From: Polytrichum commune
Taxonomy: Eukaryota; Streptophyta; Polytrichopsida; Polytrichales; Polytrichaceae
Direction of reading: 5' to 3'
DNA: 64,000 nt
Assembly (NCBI GenBank): GCA_950295325.1
Contig: OX485806.1
Location: 10,108,001-10,172,000 of the forward strand
In this document: piece by piece, positions 53,530 to 63,272 of the stretch
Numbering within the stretch: the first letter of the stretch is position 1
Layout: each line of letters opens with the position of its first letter
Position numbers and translations under genes: made by a program
The notes under the pieces: model-generated
Databases searched by the model: none
What the model was told of the DNA's origin: nothing
The model's input: only the letters and a program-made list of their open reading frames with translations

Positions 53530-53995
53530 CTTTTAGGCTCTCCTAGTCGTTTTACCTCCCAACTTTTGGGCTTCCTAAGTTGCTCTTACAAACCTTGTGC
53601 GTTAACGCACAGGGTTTCTCCTCCCAACTTTTTGCCTCCTAAGTTGCTCTTGCAAACCCTGTGCGTTAACGCACAGGGTTTCTCCTCCCAACTTTTGGCC
53701 TTCCTAAGTTGCTATTACAAATCCTTTGCGTTAACGCACGGGGTTTTAGCTCCCAACTTTTGGCCTCCCTAAGTTGCTCTTATAAACCTTGTGCGTTAAC
53801 GTATAGGATTTTACCTCCAAACTTCTCGCCTCCTAAGTTGCTCTTATAAACCCTGAACGTTCTCCTCCTGACTTCTAGCCTTCCTAAATTTCTGTTATAT
53901 ACCATGTGCATTAACGTATAGGTTTTTTCCTCTCCAATTTCTAACCTCTATAAATTGCTACTTCATGATATGTGAGTGAACGTACAAGGTTCTCC
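53530..53995. repeat. ~65-bp tandem repeat carrying P1 palindromes
   Basis: Units contain CTCCCAACTTTTGGCCTCCT, AAGTTGCTCTTA and the P1 core. GTTAAC centres fall at 53601, 53665, 53730 and 53795, then units decay towards 53995. The better palindromes are in the first two units. Confidence 0.9.
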
Positions 53996-54050
53996 GTCCT
54001 AACTTACAACTTATGCACTATCAAATTATGTGAACGTTGAACTGACTTAC

Positions 54051-54332
54051 CTTTTTGTTTGTCGTCTTCTTTGAACCCGTCTTCAATTCGGACTCTGATA
54101 TACGATCATCTATATCTTCTTTGCTCTTTGCACCTTCATCATCCTCCATCGCATCAAAATCCAGTGTCTTCACAGTTTCTTCTACCGTACTCAACAAGTT
54201 TCTTTTCCCTTTCTTATTTGCATTCTTCTTTCCCACACTCAGTCTGAACCTCTTTTTCTCGGAAGTGAAATACAAAGCTTTCCTACGTCTTCTCTTCGGC
54301 CTCACGGGTGTTCTCTCTACATCGTCCACCAT
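54051..54332 (-). CDS. First exon of the element B cargo gene
   Basis: Starts at an ATG (MVDDVERTPVRPKRRRRKAL) and ends at a GTAAGT donor after 94 codons, in phase 0. It is strongly basic at the front (bipartite nuclear-localisation-like) and acidic later (DFDAMEDDEGAKSKEDIDD). The position, length and charge pattern match the first exon of element A's cargo gene (95 codons). The 520-bp gap to the divergent transposase ATG at 54855 should hold both promoters. Confidence 0.6.
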
Positions 54333-54854
54333 CGTTGGTGTCTATGATATGTTTTCTATCAGGTACTATCATTTATTCTTCCAATGTATCTATCTCACAA
54401 AATCCGGCGTATATTACGATCACATGTTGTAATTGGCATTCAATGAGCGAGATATTTCGACGCGTTTGTCATTATGTGTTTATTTTTGTTATATCCGCCA
54501 AAATTTTCTGACACCTACTTTGTTCTATTCATAATGAGCAATAATTTATTTTTCCAACCAATTTTAATTCTTTCTACATCTACGTCAGTCCACACATATA
54601 TATTTTAAATTTCTACCAATACTTTTAGTATTTGACGCCATTTTGTGTATATCTTGCTCGTAAATATTCTCTGACTATTATTGTGTTATGTCCACTTCTG
54701 TATTATTAGATGTTATGTATCACACGCTTTCATCTCCATCCATTATTGTATCACACGTTTTCATTTCCATTCATTTCCTCACACAACTCTATACAAAACC
54801 AACATTCACCCCATATTTTTGTGATGTGTTGTTCATATGTTCTTTTGATTTTCT
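54333..54854. promoter_or_regulatory. Divergent intergenic region of element B
   Basis: 522 bp of T-rich sequence between the divergent cargo gene and transposase start codons. No canonical TATA box at a convincing distance was found for either. By position it must contain both promoters if the genes are expressed from the element. Confidence 0.4.
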
Positions 54855-56990
54855 ATGACTACCATTAGAGCTTATGGATCTTCTGATCCCTTCATCTTGC
54901 CACTCCAAGATGATGGTCATGTGAGTGTTTCAGAGGATTTACTTAGTTTGAGATTCAACCTCCAGATAGGAACCATGTATTTAGAGCATGAGATGTACTC
55001 TGCAGATGGAGAGGTGTATGAAACGATTTTGGTTCCAAAAAATAGAACTGATGTTGGTTTTATGTGGATCTTAGGACCTGGTTCATTTAGGGTGATAGGA
55101 CTTTCTGAGTCTCAGATGCAAGCTTCAACTGTCATTTTGAGAAACGAATCCGGTACATCCACAGTTCAAATTCCCTCTATCGCACCTGTTAAGGTGGAAC
55201 CCTTTGATGATAGTGTGTTTGTGCTATCAGATTCAGAAGATGATATTTGTGCATCTGTTGATCTTTCAAACACATCACCATTTCCATTTAGAAGTGTTCA
55301 TTCTACTCCTTCCCAACTTCCTATACATGTAGCCAAATCCCCTTGCGGTCTTATGTACAACAAGGTGGTTCCCCAAATCTCACCTTCTCAACGTCCTCCA
55401 CTACACCCTTCACCTTCATCTACAGGGTTGACTATGGTTGATGCCTTGAAGCTGACAAAGTCAAGAAAAAAATCAAAGTCCGATCTTGCATCCATTGATT
55501 TTGACAGTATAGATGTTCGTGAAGTCAAGTACTTACCATCTTCTTTTAATGGTGATGTTTTGTTTCTCTTGCCTCCTGTGGCATTCAAAGCTCCAAGTAC
55601 GTATGGTCGCTCAATGGACGGCATGGACAAGATGTGCGACGGTCATCCTTGGTGCACCACCAAAACCACGAATATCCAAAATGACTTTGGACTGTCCTTC
55701 CGGCGCTCTACTTGTGCTGGTCATCTCCAATGTCATAATGACTACTGTGATTACATGAATCGCAATGGGGGCCTCCGGAACAACACTGAATGGGCCGGTT
55801 CAACTCCTATCCCATTTGCTGTGGGTGTTGTTCCCCCTACTAAGTCCACTGTCGAGTGTAAGGTATGTCGGTCCACACCTGTGTGCATTGCTTTGTGTAA
55901 TGCTCGAATCATATACATTCACTACACATCCGTTGGAATGTCCAGGGCTTGCATTCATCTTGGTGTACATGATCACCCTGTGGCCAATGGCACATGCCGT
56001 GAATCATTGGACATGGCATACCAATGCGTTGCAAATGAAGTATTGAAAACACCTACAGCAAAAAATTCAGCCATAGTTATGGCGGCGAGCAAACAATTCT
56101 TGGCCGATTACCTTCTCAAATCTCCCGCAAATGTCGAAGGCCATCACTTGGTTGGTTCATCCCTGGAGGTCGTCATGAACAAATTCAGCACTCTTGCGTC
56201 TCCAAATTGTCGTAACTTTGTATCTGGATCAAAGCGTTTTTTGCGTAGTGGAATGGGAACTATGGATAGTATTATGGCGCTCAAAGACCACTCTGCTTTC
56301 AAATTCGTCCATGGTAGTCGGTTCCCAGGGCAGTCAAAGGACAAAGTGTTTGTTTTTAAGATGTCTGTAGACCTTCCAGGTAGTGGTGTGGAGCTTGTGA
56401 AGAGGATGCAAGTCGGTGGGGATATGGAGAATTCATGGATTATGTTTGACCATGTCAAACGTTTGAAGGACTGGACGACCATGGCTTGCCATGTGTACGA
56501 CAGTCAATATTGTAAAGTGTTGACTATTGCGTGTTGTGACATGCAATCTGAAGATGGTGCAGCACAAATTCTCTTTTGGGAAAATTTGAATGCTGTCATG
56601 GCAGAAAATGGTGTACCATACGTAAACTTCAAAGGGTTTATGGCTGATAGTGCTCAAGCTAATTGGAATGCGGTGAGGGCGATTTACGGGGATGGTGATC
56701 CAAGTCTACCCATGGTTGCACATGAGCGTACATGTCTTTTCCATTGGTCCGCAAGCTTGGATAAGGTGACCCAAAAGTATATCAAACCATCCTTGCAATT
56801 TCAACACAAACAAATATGCAAGGATTACAAAGACGCGAAAACAATGGACGACGCTGAGACCAAGTACCATGTGATTCGTTCTTGGTGGTTGTCATCTGGA
56901 GCTGCCTCCGAGGAAGGCATCCTTGGCCTTTCAGAGTGGTTGGGATTTTGGCACTTTCGTTACAGACAATGGGGTGGCCATATGCTACTT
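54855..56990 (+). CDS. Element B transposase, exon 1 (zinc region and DDE-type core)
   Basis: 712 codons from an ATG to a GTAAGT donor. Variable N-terminus with an acidic patch (FVLSDSEDDICASVDL); Cys/His region (CAGHLQCHNDYCDYM; CKVCRSTPVC; CIHLGVHDHPV) resembling GCM/WRKY-type fingers; MULE-like core with WIMFDHVKR, GFMADSAQANW and CLFHW; exon end FRYRQWGGHMLL. The N-terminal half is much more diverged from element A than the core. No stop interrupts it, so B's transposase may be functional although its cargo gene is broken. Confidence 0.88.
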
Positions 56991-57025
56991 GTAAGTACAT
57001 ATCAAACTTCATTATTCAATGTAAT

Positions 57026-57353
57026 ATATCTTATGTTTTTCTTATCTTTGTCTTTCTGTATTGTTCATAGGATATGACAATAGAAGAGCGTACGGGAATG
57101 CCAACATGCAACCTTGCAGAGACTGTACACAACAAACAACAAATAGTTTGGGTCGTTCGACCCAAACCTTGTATGCAGTTTGGGTCGAACGACCCAAACT
57201 ACGCAAACAGTTTGGATCGTTCGACCCAAACCTTGTAGGCAGTTTGGGTCGTTTGACCCAAACGTTGCAGCCATTTTGGATTGAACAACCCAAACCTAAA
57301 TATATAATCTATCTTATGTTTGTCTTATCCTTGTATTTGTGTGTTGTTCATAG
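57026..57353 (+). repeat. Duplicated splice-acceptor segment flanking a P2 array
   Basis: About 100 bp spanning the intron end and first codons of exon 2 is present twice, at about 57026-57135 and about 57309-57419. Both copies contain TTGTTCATAG, ATATGACAATAGAAGAGCGT and GAGACTGTACACAACAAA. Between them are five P2 palindromes at 57146, 57178, 57210, 57242 and 57274, exactly 32 bp apart. Only the second acceptor leads into the open exon 2, so the first should be skipped for a full protein. Confidence 0.85.
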
Positions 57354-58721
57354 GATATGACAATAGAAGAGCGTGCGGAAATGCCAACATGCAACCTTGC
57401 AGAGACTGTACACAACAAATGGCTCCAACAGTCCGGCAACAAGATGACTTGTTTATATGAAGCTACAGTGGACGACATGATCCGTGCTTTCATGCAAATT
57501 GCAAATTACCGGACATGGTTGAGAGGGGGGTCTGATGGTAAAGGTCCTGATTCGGCATCCTTGAAACTCAAAGCGGCTGCAAGGTGTGGAGATCCAAAAA
57601 TGTTGGCCGATGCCATGAAATCTTATCCAGGGGCAGAAGACGTCAACACTAGAGATTGTGCATTGGAAGGGTCAGAGCTCTTTGGTTCCACCAAACGCAA
57701 ACTCAACCTACCACCGGGTGCTGATTGTGACTCTCATCGACCCGACAAAGTGAACTATTCCATTCCCCGTCCGAACACCCGAGCAACTCGTCAACGCATA
57801 GAGGAATCGTTAAATTCTGCAATTCATGGTGTGGCTCATACTACATCCGTGTTAGAGACTGATTGTCTTGCTTCCAACTGGCACATTGCAAGATTACCAC
57901 CCAACTCAGCCAAACGATGTTGGGCACTGCAGGCCATCACAGGGACTATGTGCAATGCCAAAGTCGGGACTGGAAAACATGGCACACCTGCTCCAACATA
58001 CAAAGGGCTCAGGAAGGAATTTCGCTCTCCCAACAATGTGGAGTATGAATTTTGGTTTTGCCCTGACGACATCAAACGTTGTGTGAGTGGCAGTAAGAAG
58101 AAATATGTGTTGGACTGGCCTATAGTACCCAACACGTGGCCGGTGAAGATAGGTACCAATCTATCGCGAGAGGAGGTTTTGGCACTTGAAGATGCTGGAT
58201 TTCAACTACAGCAGAGGGAGGCATTGTCCCCTCGTCGTAGGCTTTCAACAATCGCAACTCTTCCCATCCCTCGCTCGCATTTTTCTATGCCACCAAACCC
58301 GGACGCCCACCCTACATTCAGGTTTGGGAAGACAGTGCGTCGTAATCCAACAGCACCGCTAGCGGATCACAAAAACAAATGGGAGAGCGCCGGACTCATG
58401 GAGGGTTACTATGTGGTTGGGGTCACTGCCATTCCATATCCGGGCTTTGGAGTGATAATCAACATTGTCTCCAAGCAGGATATCACCTACCATGTCACAA
58501 TTGGCGACATCCCGCATTGCACATGCCTGGATTTCACGAAAATGTCCTCTCATGCATTGGGAAAGAAAGGAAAATGGGTGTATTGTAAACATCTTTATTA
58601 TGTGTTTAGATTTTTGTGCAAGGTGGATTACGAGAGTGACAAGTTCATTCATGCACCTACATATACCTATAACGAGGTCATGCGACTACTTGAACTTGCT
58701 GGTATCGTAGAGTGTGAATAG
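57354..58721 (+). CDS. Element B transposase, exon 2 (SWIM zinc finger)
   Basis: Begins after TTGTTCATAG with GATATGACAATAGAAG and encodes 455 residues plus a stop. The start (AEMPTCNLAETVHNKWLQQS) aligns with element A. The SWIM finger is CTCLDFTKMSSHALG, then YCKHLYYVF. It ends in a conserved tail (YTYNEVMRLLELAGIVECE). With exon 1 the protein is about 1,167 residues. Confidence 0.87.
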   Translation, partial: DMTIEERAEMPTCNLAETVHNKWLQQSGNKMTCLYEATVDDMIRAFMQIANYRTWLRGGSDGKGPDSASLKLKAAARCGDPKMLADAMKSYPGAEDVNTRDCALEGSELFGSTKRKLNLPPGADCDSHRPDKVNYSIPRPNTRATRQRIEESLNSAIHGVAHTTSVLETDCLASNWHIARLPPNSAKRCWALQAITGTMCNAKVGTGKHGTPAPTYKGLRKEFRSPNNVEYEFWFCPDDIKRCVSGSKKKYVLDWPIVPNTWPVKIGTNLSREEVLALEDAGFQLQQREALSPRRRLSTIATLPIPRSHFSMPPNPDAHPTFRFGKTVRRNPTAPLADHKNKWESAGLMEGYYVVGVTAIPYPGFGVIINIVSKQDITYHVTIGDIPHCTCLDFTKMSSHALGKKGKWVYCKHLYYVFRFLCKVDYESDKFIHAPTYTYNEVMRLLELAGIVECE

Positions 58722-59539
58722 TATTGCAAATGGTCTATTAAGTACCATATATTTGAATGTCAAAATATGACATGTTTTGGTTTGGATTTTTATAATAAAA
58801 ATCAGCAATGGGCTGGAAGTATTTCAAATGATTCAGTACGACCCAACCGTGAGCGGTTTGATTGATTGACATGGATAAATAATAACAAGTTTCTAAAAAT
58901 AAAAAATAATTGAGAAGATTCTACGTACATCCGCGTAGTAACGTCTTCTTGGTATCCGCCTATAGATTATTCCTACTTTATCACTAGCTCAATTTGGGAT
59001 AGCACCAGTCAATGTAACCAACCGGATTCGAACCCGGGTTGATACAGACCTAATACCAGTCTCTTACACAACTCGCATCCACAGGCGGATGTCTCAAAAC
59101 CTAGTAGTTACCTACATATTGACTATTTCTAATATCTAATTTCCTTTCATTTGTAGATTCTGGGCCTTAATTCAACCCGTGAGCAGTTTGAGTGGCTCAC
59201 AATTATGGCACCTACATGTACGTATAATGAGGTTATGCACCTACTTGAACTTGCTGGTGTTGTGGAATGTGAGTAGTTGTGCAAGTGTTGGTTGTAACTA
59301 CATGTATAAGGATGTCAATAAATGACATGTATTGGTTTGGATTATTATAATAAAAATCAACAATGAATTGAAAGTGTTTTAAATGATCCATGGAAATAGG
59401 GCCCTTTCACTTGTGCTTCATTTAAAATATTGGCAATTTACAATTGAAAATATGCAATTAATTTGTCAAAATTTTGGTTGTGTACCCTAAACCCGTGTGT
59501 CTTTACTAAGTTTGGAATCATTGCTCATATGTTACTGCT
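58722..59539 (+). other. 3' flank of element B: duplicated transposase tail and tRNA-like fragment
   Basis: The last 24 codons and 3' UTR of the transposase are repeated at about 59203-59395 (MAPTCTYNEVMHLLELAGVV, stop, then a matching TTGGTTTGGATTATTATAAT). Between the copies, on the minus strand at about 58920-59100, is a segment with a good tRNA B-box (GGTTCGAATCC) and a weak A-box. It could be a decayed tRNA-derived SINE. No further ORF seen. Confidence 0.55.
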
Positions 59540-59606
59540 CATTGCTCATGTGTTACTGCTCACCGCTCACCGCTCACTGCTCATCGCTCATAAGATAGCT
59601 TCCCTC
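59540..59606 (-). repeat. Right terminal inverted repeat of element B
   Basis: Reverse complement reads GAGGGAAGCTATCTTATGAG, then GAGCGATGAGCAGTGAGCGG and further units. It matches the left end at 48176-48228 and ends exactly at the right TSD. Confidence 0.88.
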
Positions 59607-59616
59607 TCTGATGTGG
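59607..59616 (+). repeat. Right TSD of element B
   Basis: TCTGATGTGG, identical to 48166-48175. Removing the element and one TSD leaves an intron of about 125 bp in element A's cargo gene. Confidence 0.9.
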
Positions 59617-59707
59617 TTATGTTTTGCAACTGGTAGTGTTTAGTTCTCCATTTCTGTTTGCTTTTGAAATTGTTACGTTTCTTACATGCATTGAATTGCT
59701 CATTTAG

Positions 59708-61090
59708 CAGCATTCATCTGATAAAAGGCGTGCGCACAAAGGATCTTCTGGAAACCACCCTTGTGTGGATTTGATCCTTGTGGACCAACCAGAAGGTCTC
59801 CCAGTTCCAGGTATTTCGAACCCTATTTCATCTGTGCCCTTATGGAACCAGGATTCTAAGGAATGGCTGGAGCCCATTTTTTATTTTGCCGACCAACACC
59901 TCCAGGATGGTGGTGCACTCATCATCATTCATCCTTTTCGATTGAGCACAAAGTCAAACATACTCGGATACTGCAAGTCCTACGGATTTGAAATCCGCAA
60001 GGAGTGGTGGGGGATGAACCGTCTGCATTTGACATCGGCAGTACATCCGACATCCACTGTAAGTTCAAAACTATGTCTTGTGTTCTGATTCGGCTTTGAC
60101 ATTAAGGATCTTCACACATGATTTGATTATCCATGGACATTGTCATTCTTGTCTAATATTGTTGTTTGAATGCCAGACCATGAGATTTGGCATCTGTTTG
60201 GCGGTGAGGAGTCTTTTAGGGGTTCCCAATTCTACATTTTCTTTTCAGCCAATTCCTGCTCTTGACCACCACGGAGTAGACGTTGCCAGAGATGACATCC
60301 TCATGAACCTGGTCACGAAAGATGAACAGCTCATGAATGGCAATTTGCCTTGGCGAGGCCCTCGGGAGAAGTCCGTCTTGCTCATGCAGATGCTTATAGA
60401 AGCGTCTACCTTTCCTAGGGATATCGTGGTTGACTGCACTGCAGCCACTGGTTCGTTTTCTCAACCTAAACCCTACTCAGTCTCAGTTTATTTTCCTCAA
60501 GGTTTCAACTTAATTTTATTTGTACATTCACTTAACACCTAAATCATCTTCACTTCTCTAGGGTCGTCCATACACGCTTGTCGCAATATCAACCGACATA
60601 TTGCCGCGTTTGAGCCGGATGAGGAAATCTTCAAGGCCTTACTGGCACCCCTCATCCGGGCTTCACCTGCTCTTTCGCCTCCTCACCTGGATCCACTCAC
60701 CATCGTGGATGACATTGATGGCGAGGAAATTGAAGTTGAGCGGATCGTGAAGAAATCCCGATTCAGTAAGTAAGTCTAAACGTTCAAGTATGCATTTCTA
60801 TTGAGATCATGTTGATTTATGTTACTTCTTTTTGTTGTCACTTCTTATTTCGGCTTTCGTTTTGCAGGTGCGAGATCCTGATTTCTCCACAGCATCGACC
60901 TTTTTTTTGTAGGCCGACATTTTTCCCAAGCCCTCCTAAACCCTTTGAGTTGCCTACATATGCCGAAGAAATCGCTTTTTGTTTTGCAACTGAGGGCATA
61001 CGGAATCCCACTTCGCGCTCCCGTTCTCTGTCTCGTAGAGGCTTGAGTTTTCTAGATCTAGAAGTTGTTCAGTGTGATGAGGAGGAGTGA
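59708..61090 (+). CDS. Element A methyltransferase-like domain exons
   Basis: Exons 59708-60058, 60177-60450, 60562-60769 and 60868-61090; each junction keeps phase and the last ends in a TGA. Order: motif IV region VDLILVDQPEG; SVPLWNQDSKEW; motif V-like LQDGGALIIIHPF; GFEIRKEWWGMNRLHL; motif X-like PWRGPREKSVLLMQMLIE; motif I VVDCTAATGSS, split by an intron; NINRHIAAFEPDEEIF, the acidic end of the second strand; then a Pro/Ser/Arg-rich tail. IV-before-I order with a 'KS...LI' helix is that of beta-class amino-methyltransferases (N6-adenine or N4-cytosine). DPPY reads DQPE and the FxGxG of motif I is TAATG, so catalysis is doubtful. SAM binding and nucleic-acid binding are inferred, not shown. 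Element B separates these exons from the rest of the gene. Confidence 0.7.
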
Positions 61091-61640
61091 ACGCATTTGT
61101 ACACTTTTTCAATGATTGCTTGCGATTTGTTAGGTGAATGTTGTGTTGAATAAATGACCCTAAACCATTAGTGTCACCTCATGTAACTTGGCATTCAAGT
61201 GTCTTTTCTAATACCTCTACATGAATATGTTCAACAATGATATGAGATGCACACCTATCTTACACAATGGTCTACAAGTTGACTAAAGTGTACACCAATG
61301 AAAAGTGTACCCTAAACCCAACTTCCACTCTATTCTTCAATAAGACATAGAGGTTAACTAAAAAAGATAAAGAAATGTAGTTGTAAAAATATAGATCAAA
61401 ACATGAAACAAAGACTAAGGAAAACTAAACCGAACAACTAAACCAAAATATTAAAGATAATAAGTATAGAATATCAATACGATTTTTAGAATTACAAATA
61501 ATAAGAAGATACACTGGAAGAAGAATGGAAGAATTAAAAAATGAGAATATAGATTGGAAGAAGAATGGAATAACCCAAAAAATGCTTGTGCATAAATTAT
61601 GGACATCATCCTATGTTTTATGTTCAAATCAAACATCAAA
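61091..61640. other. 3' flank of the element A cargo gene
   Basis: AT-rich sequence with nothing coding that I recognise. AATAAA-like sequences near 61149 (TTGAATAAATG) could serve as a polyadenylation signal about 60 bp after the stop. Confidence 0.4.
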
Positions 61641-62740
61641 CCCCAAGAAATTCGGGGCCATATCCAAAGTGGCCACTCCCGCATGACATATGAACCACTT
61701 GGCATGCCGAGACTCAACCTGAAACCAATGATTTGAGGTCAAATTTATAGATTCAGGTTGAATGTAGCTAAGCATGAATCCTAAACATTGCATGCCCTCA
61801 TTCAACCTGAAGCTATCAACTTGACCTCAAATCAAACAACAAACCCCTAGGCCTTTGTCCAAAGTGGCCATATATGCCGAGACCGAACATGAAATCTAAG
61901 CCGTTGGGCATGTCGAGACCCAATTTGAAACCAATGATTTGAGGTCAAATTTATAAATTCAGGTTGAATGTAGCTAAGCATGAAACCCAAACATGGCATG
62001 CCTACATTCAACCGGAAAGCATAAACTTGACCTCAAATCAGACATAAAACCCCTAGGCCTTTTCCAAAGTGGCCATGCCGAGACCGAACATGAAATCTAA
62101 GAGACCCAAATTGAAACCAATGATTTGATATCAAATTTATGGCTTTAGGTTGAAAGTAGCTAAGCATGAAACCCAAACATGGCATGCCTACATTCAACAC
62201 GAAGCGATAAACTTGACCTCAAATCAGAAATAAAACCCCTAGGCCTTGTCCAAAGTGGCCATGCCGAGACCGAACATAAAATCTAAGAGACCCAAATTGA
62301 AACCAATGATTCGACTTCAAATTTATGGAGTCGGGTTGAATGTAGCTACACCCTTTAAACACAATCAGAATGTAGGGGCTCAAGCCATGAGGCCTCGGAT
62401 CCGAGGCCTTGTCCAAGTGGGATTTAGTCCACCTCAAATGACAACCTGTAAGCATCCGAGACCCATTCCCAACCTACAAACCTTATACCCAATCTGAAAT
62501 GATACCGCAGCCATGAGGCCTCAGATCAGAGGCCTTGTCCAAGTGGGACTTAGTCCACCTCAAATGACAACATGTAAGCATCGGAGACCCATTCCCAACC
62601 TACAAACCTTATACCCAATCTGAAATGATACCGCAGCCATGAGGCCTCGGATCCGAGGCCTTTTCCAACTGGGATTTAGTCCACCTCAAATGACAACCTG
62701 TAACCATCCGAGACCCATTCCCACTCTACAAACCTTATAA
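61640..62740 (+). repeat. Two subterminal tandem-repeat families of element A
   Basis: The first has about four copies of a 185-210-bp unit (AAACCAATGATTTGAGGTCA, TTCAGGTTGAATGTAGCTAA, CCTAGGCCTT-TCCAAAGTGG) starting near 61719, 61928, 62113 and 62298. The second has three copies of a ~127-bp unit (GCCATGAGGCCTC-GATC, GATTTAGTCCACCTCAAATG, CCCATTCCCAACCTACAAAC) near 62384, 62511 and 62637. Both lie just inside the right end. Confidence 0.88.
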
Positions 62741-62921
62741 GAGAATCTGCAAGCAAATATAGTATAGGTTCTTCAACCATGGTTATAGGTTCCTCAACCA
62801 TGGTTATAGGTTATTTTTGTCAAAAAATTTGTCAAAAAATATTTCAATATTTAGCTCTACACCGCGGTCATAGGGCATGTTTCACCACACAAAATTTCAA
62901 TATTCTACAAAACTCACCGCT

Positions 62922-62946
62922 CACCGCTCGCAAAATAGCTTTTCCC
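62922..62946 (-). repeat. Right terminal inverted repeat of element A
   Basis: Reverse complement reads GGGAAAAGCTATTTTGCGAG then CGGTG, matching 35548-35572. A second GAGCGGT-like unit follows, as in element B. Confidence 0.9.
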
Positions 62947-62956
62947 GTGTATCGGA
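62947..62956 (+). repeat. Right TSD of element A
   Basis: GTGTATCGGA, identical to 35538-35547; on the minus strand it encodes part of the FCP1-like gene exon. Confidence 0.9.
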
Positions 62957-63165
62957 TTGAATTCCCATCGAGCAGAGTACCCTAAGGAAGGATCTTCAGG
63001 ATACTTAGACATTAGTCTTTTAGCACACGCAATTCCCATCTCCCTTGTGAATACGAGGATAGGCCTATTGACCTTTGGGTAGGTGTCATCGTAAACAAAG
63101 AGCTTATCATAGACAATGTGTTTTGGTATAGGCGCATCTATAGGCGTTATCGAGTGTTGTGGACC
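62947..63165 (-). pseudogene. FCP1-like gene exon cut by element A (5' piece)
   Basis: After an acceptor (GTTTTGGGTTCAG before GGTCCACAAC) the minus strand is open with normal composition: IPKHIVYDKLFVYDDTYPKV, RPILVFTREMGIACAKRLMS, GYSARWEFNPIH. It runs exactly to the transposon junction and resumes at 35537. I recognise no domain in this part. It would form the region N-terminal to the HAD domain. Confidence 0.7.
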
Positions 63166-63272
63166 CTGAACCCAAAACTACACGACGATAAATTAAAGAG
63201 AAGTGAAAACGTTGAAATAGGAATATGTAAATCAAAACTAATAACCTTGAGTCCGGGATGGAGGAAACTTAC

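Larger units (their letters stand above)
52185..54050 (-). other. First intron of element B cargo gene, filled with palindrome arrays
   Basis: The intron runs from the GTAAGT donor after exon 1 to the TTTTAG acceptor at exon 2, about 1.87 kb. It contains the two palindrome families described separately and AT-rich sequence at 53130-53500. No coding exon is evident inside. Confidence 0.65.
48176..59606. mobile_element. Element B: nested Mutator-like transposon of the same family
   Basis: This 11,431-bp element is inserted in the intron between 48143 and 59707 of element A's cargo gene. The left end is GGGGAGTGCTATCTTATGAG and the reverse-complemented right end is GAGGGAAGCTATCTTATGAG; both run into reiterated GAGCGGT-like units. 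Layout mirrors A: cargo gene on minus (48359-54332), transposase on plus (54855-58721), transcribed away from each other. Proteins are clearly diverged from A's, so B is not a recent copy of A. The transposase is open; the cargo gene has three disabling changes. It also carries two families of palindrome arrays. Confidence 0.92.
35548..62946. mobile_element. Element A: Mutator-like transposon with ParB-methyltransferase cargo
   Basis: The span is 27,399 bp, of which 11,441 bp are nested element B and its extra TSD, so A itself is about 15.96 kb. The ends are inverted: the left begins GGACGAAGCTATTTTGCGAG and the right, reverse-complemented, begins GGGAAAAGCTATTTTGCGAG. Contents: a minus-strand two-exon MULE transposase, a small minus-strand ORF with a TATA-like box, a divergent plus-strand ParB/methyltransferase-like gene of about 15 exons, G-tract tandem repeats, and subterminal tandem repeats near the right end. 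It sits in an exon of an FCP1-like gene. The transposase and cargo frames are open, so this copy may have been autonomous before B inserted. Confidence 0.9.

Noticed and set aside
58920-59100. Complete tRNA gene on minus strand
   Set aside because: The B-box GGTTCGAATCC is good but the acceptor and D arms do not pair; a SINE remnant fits better.
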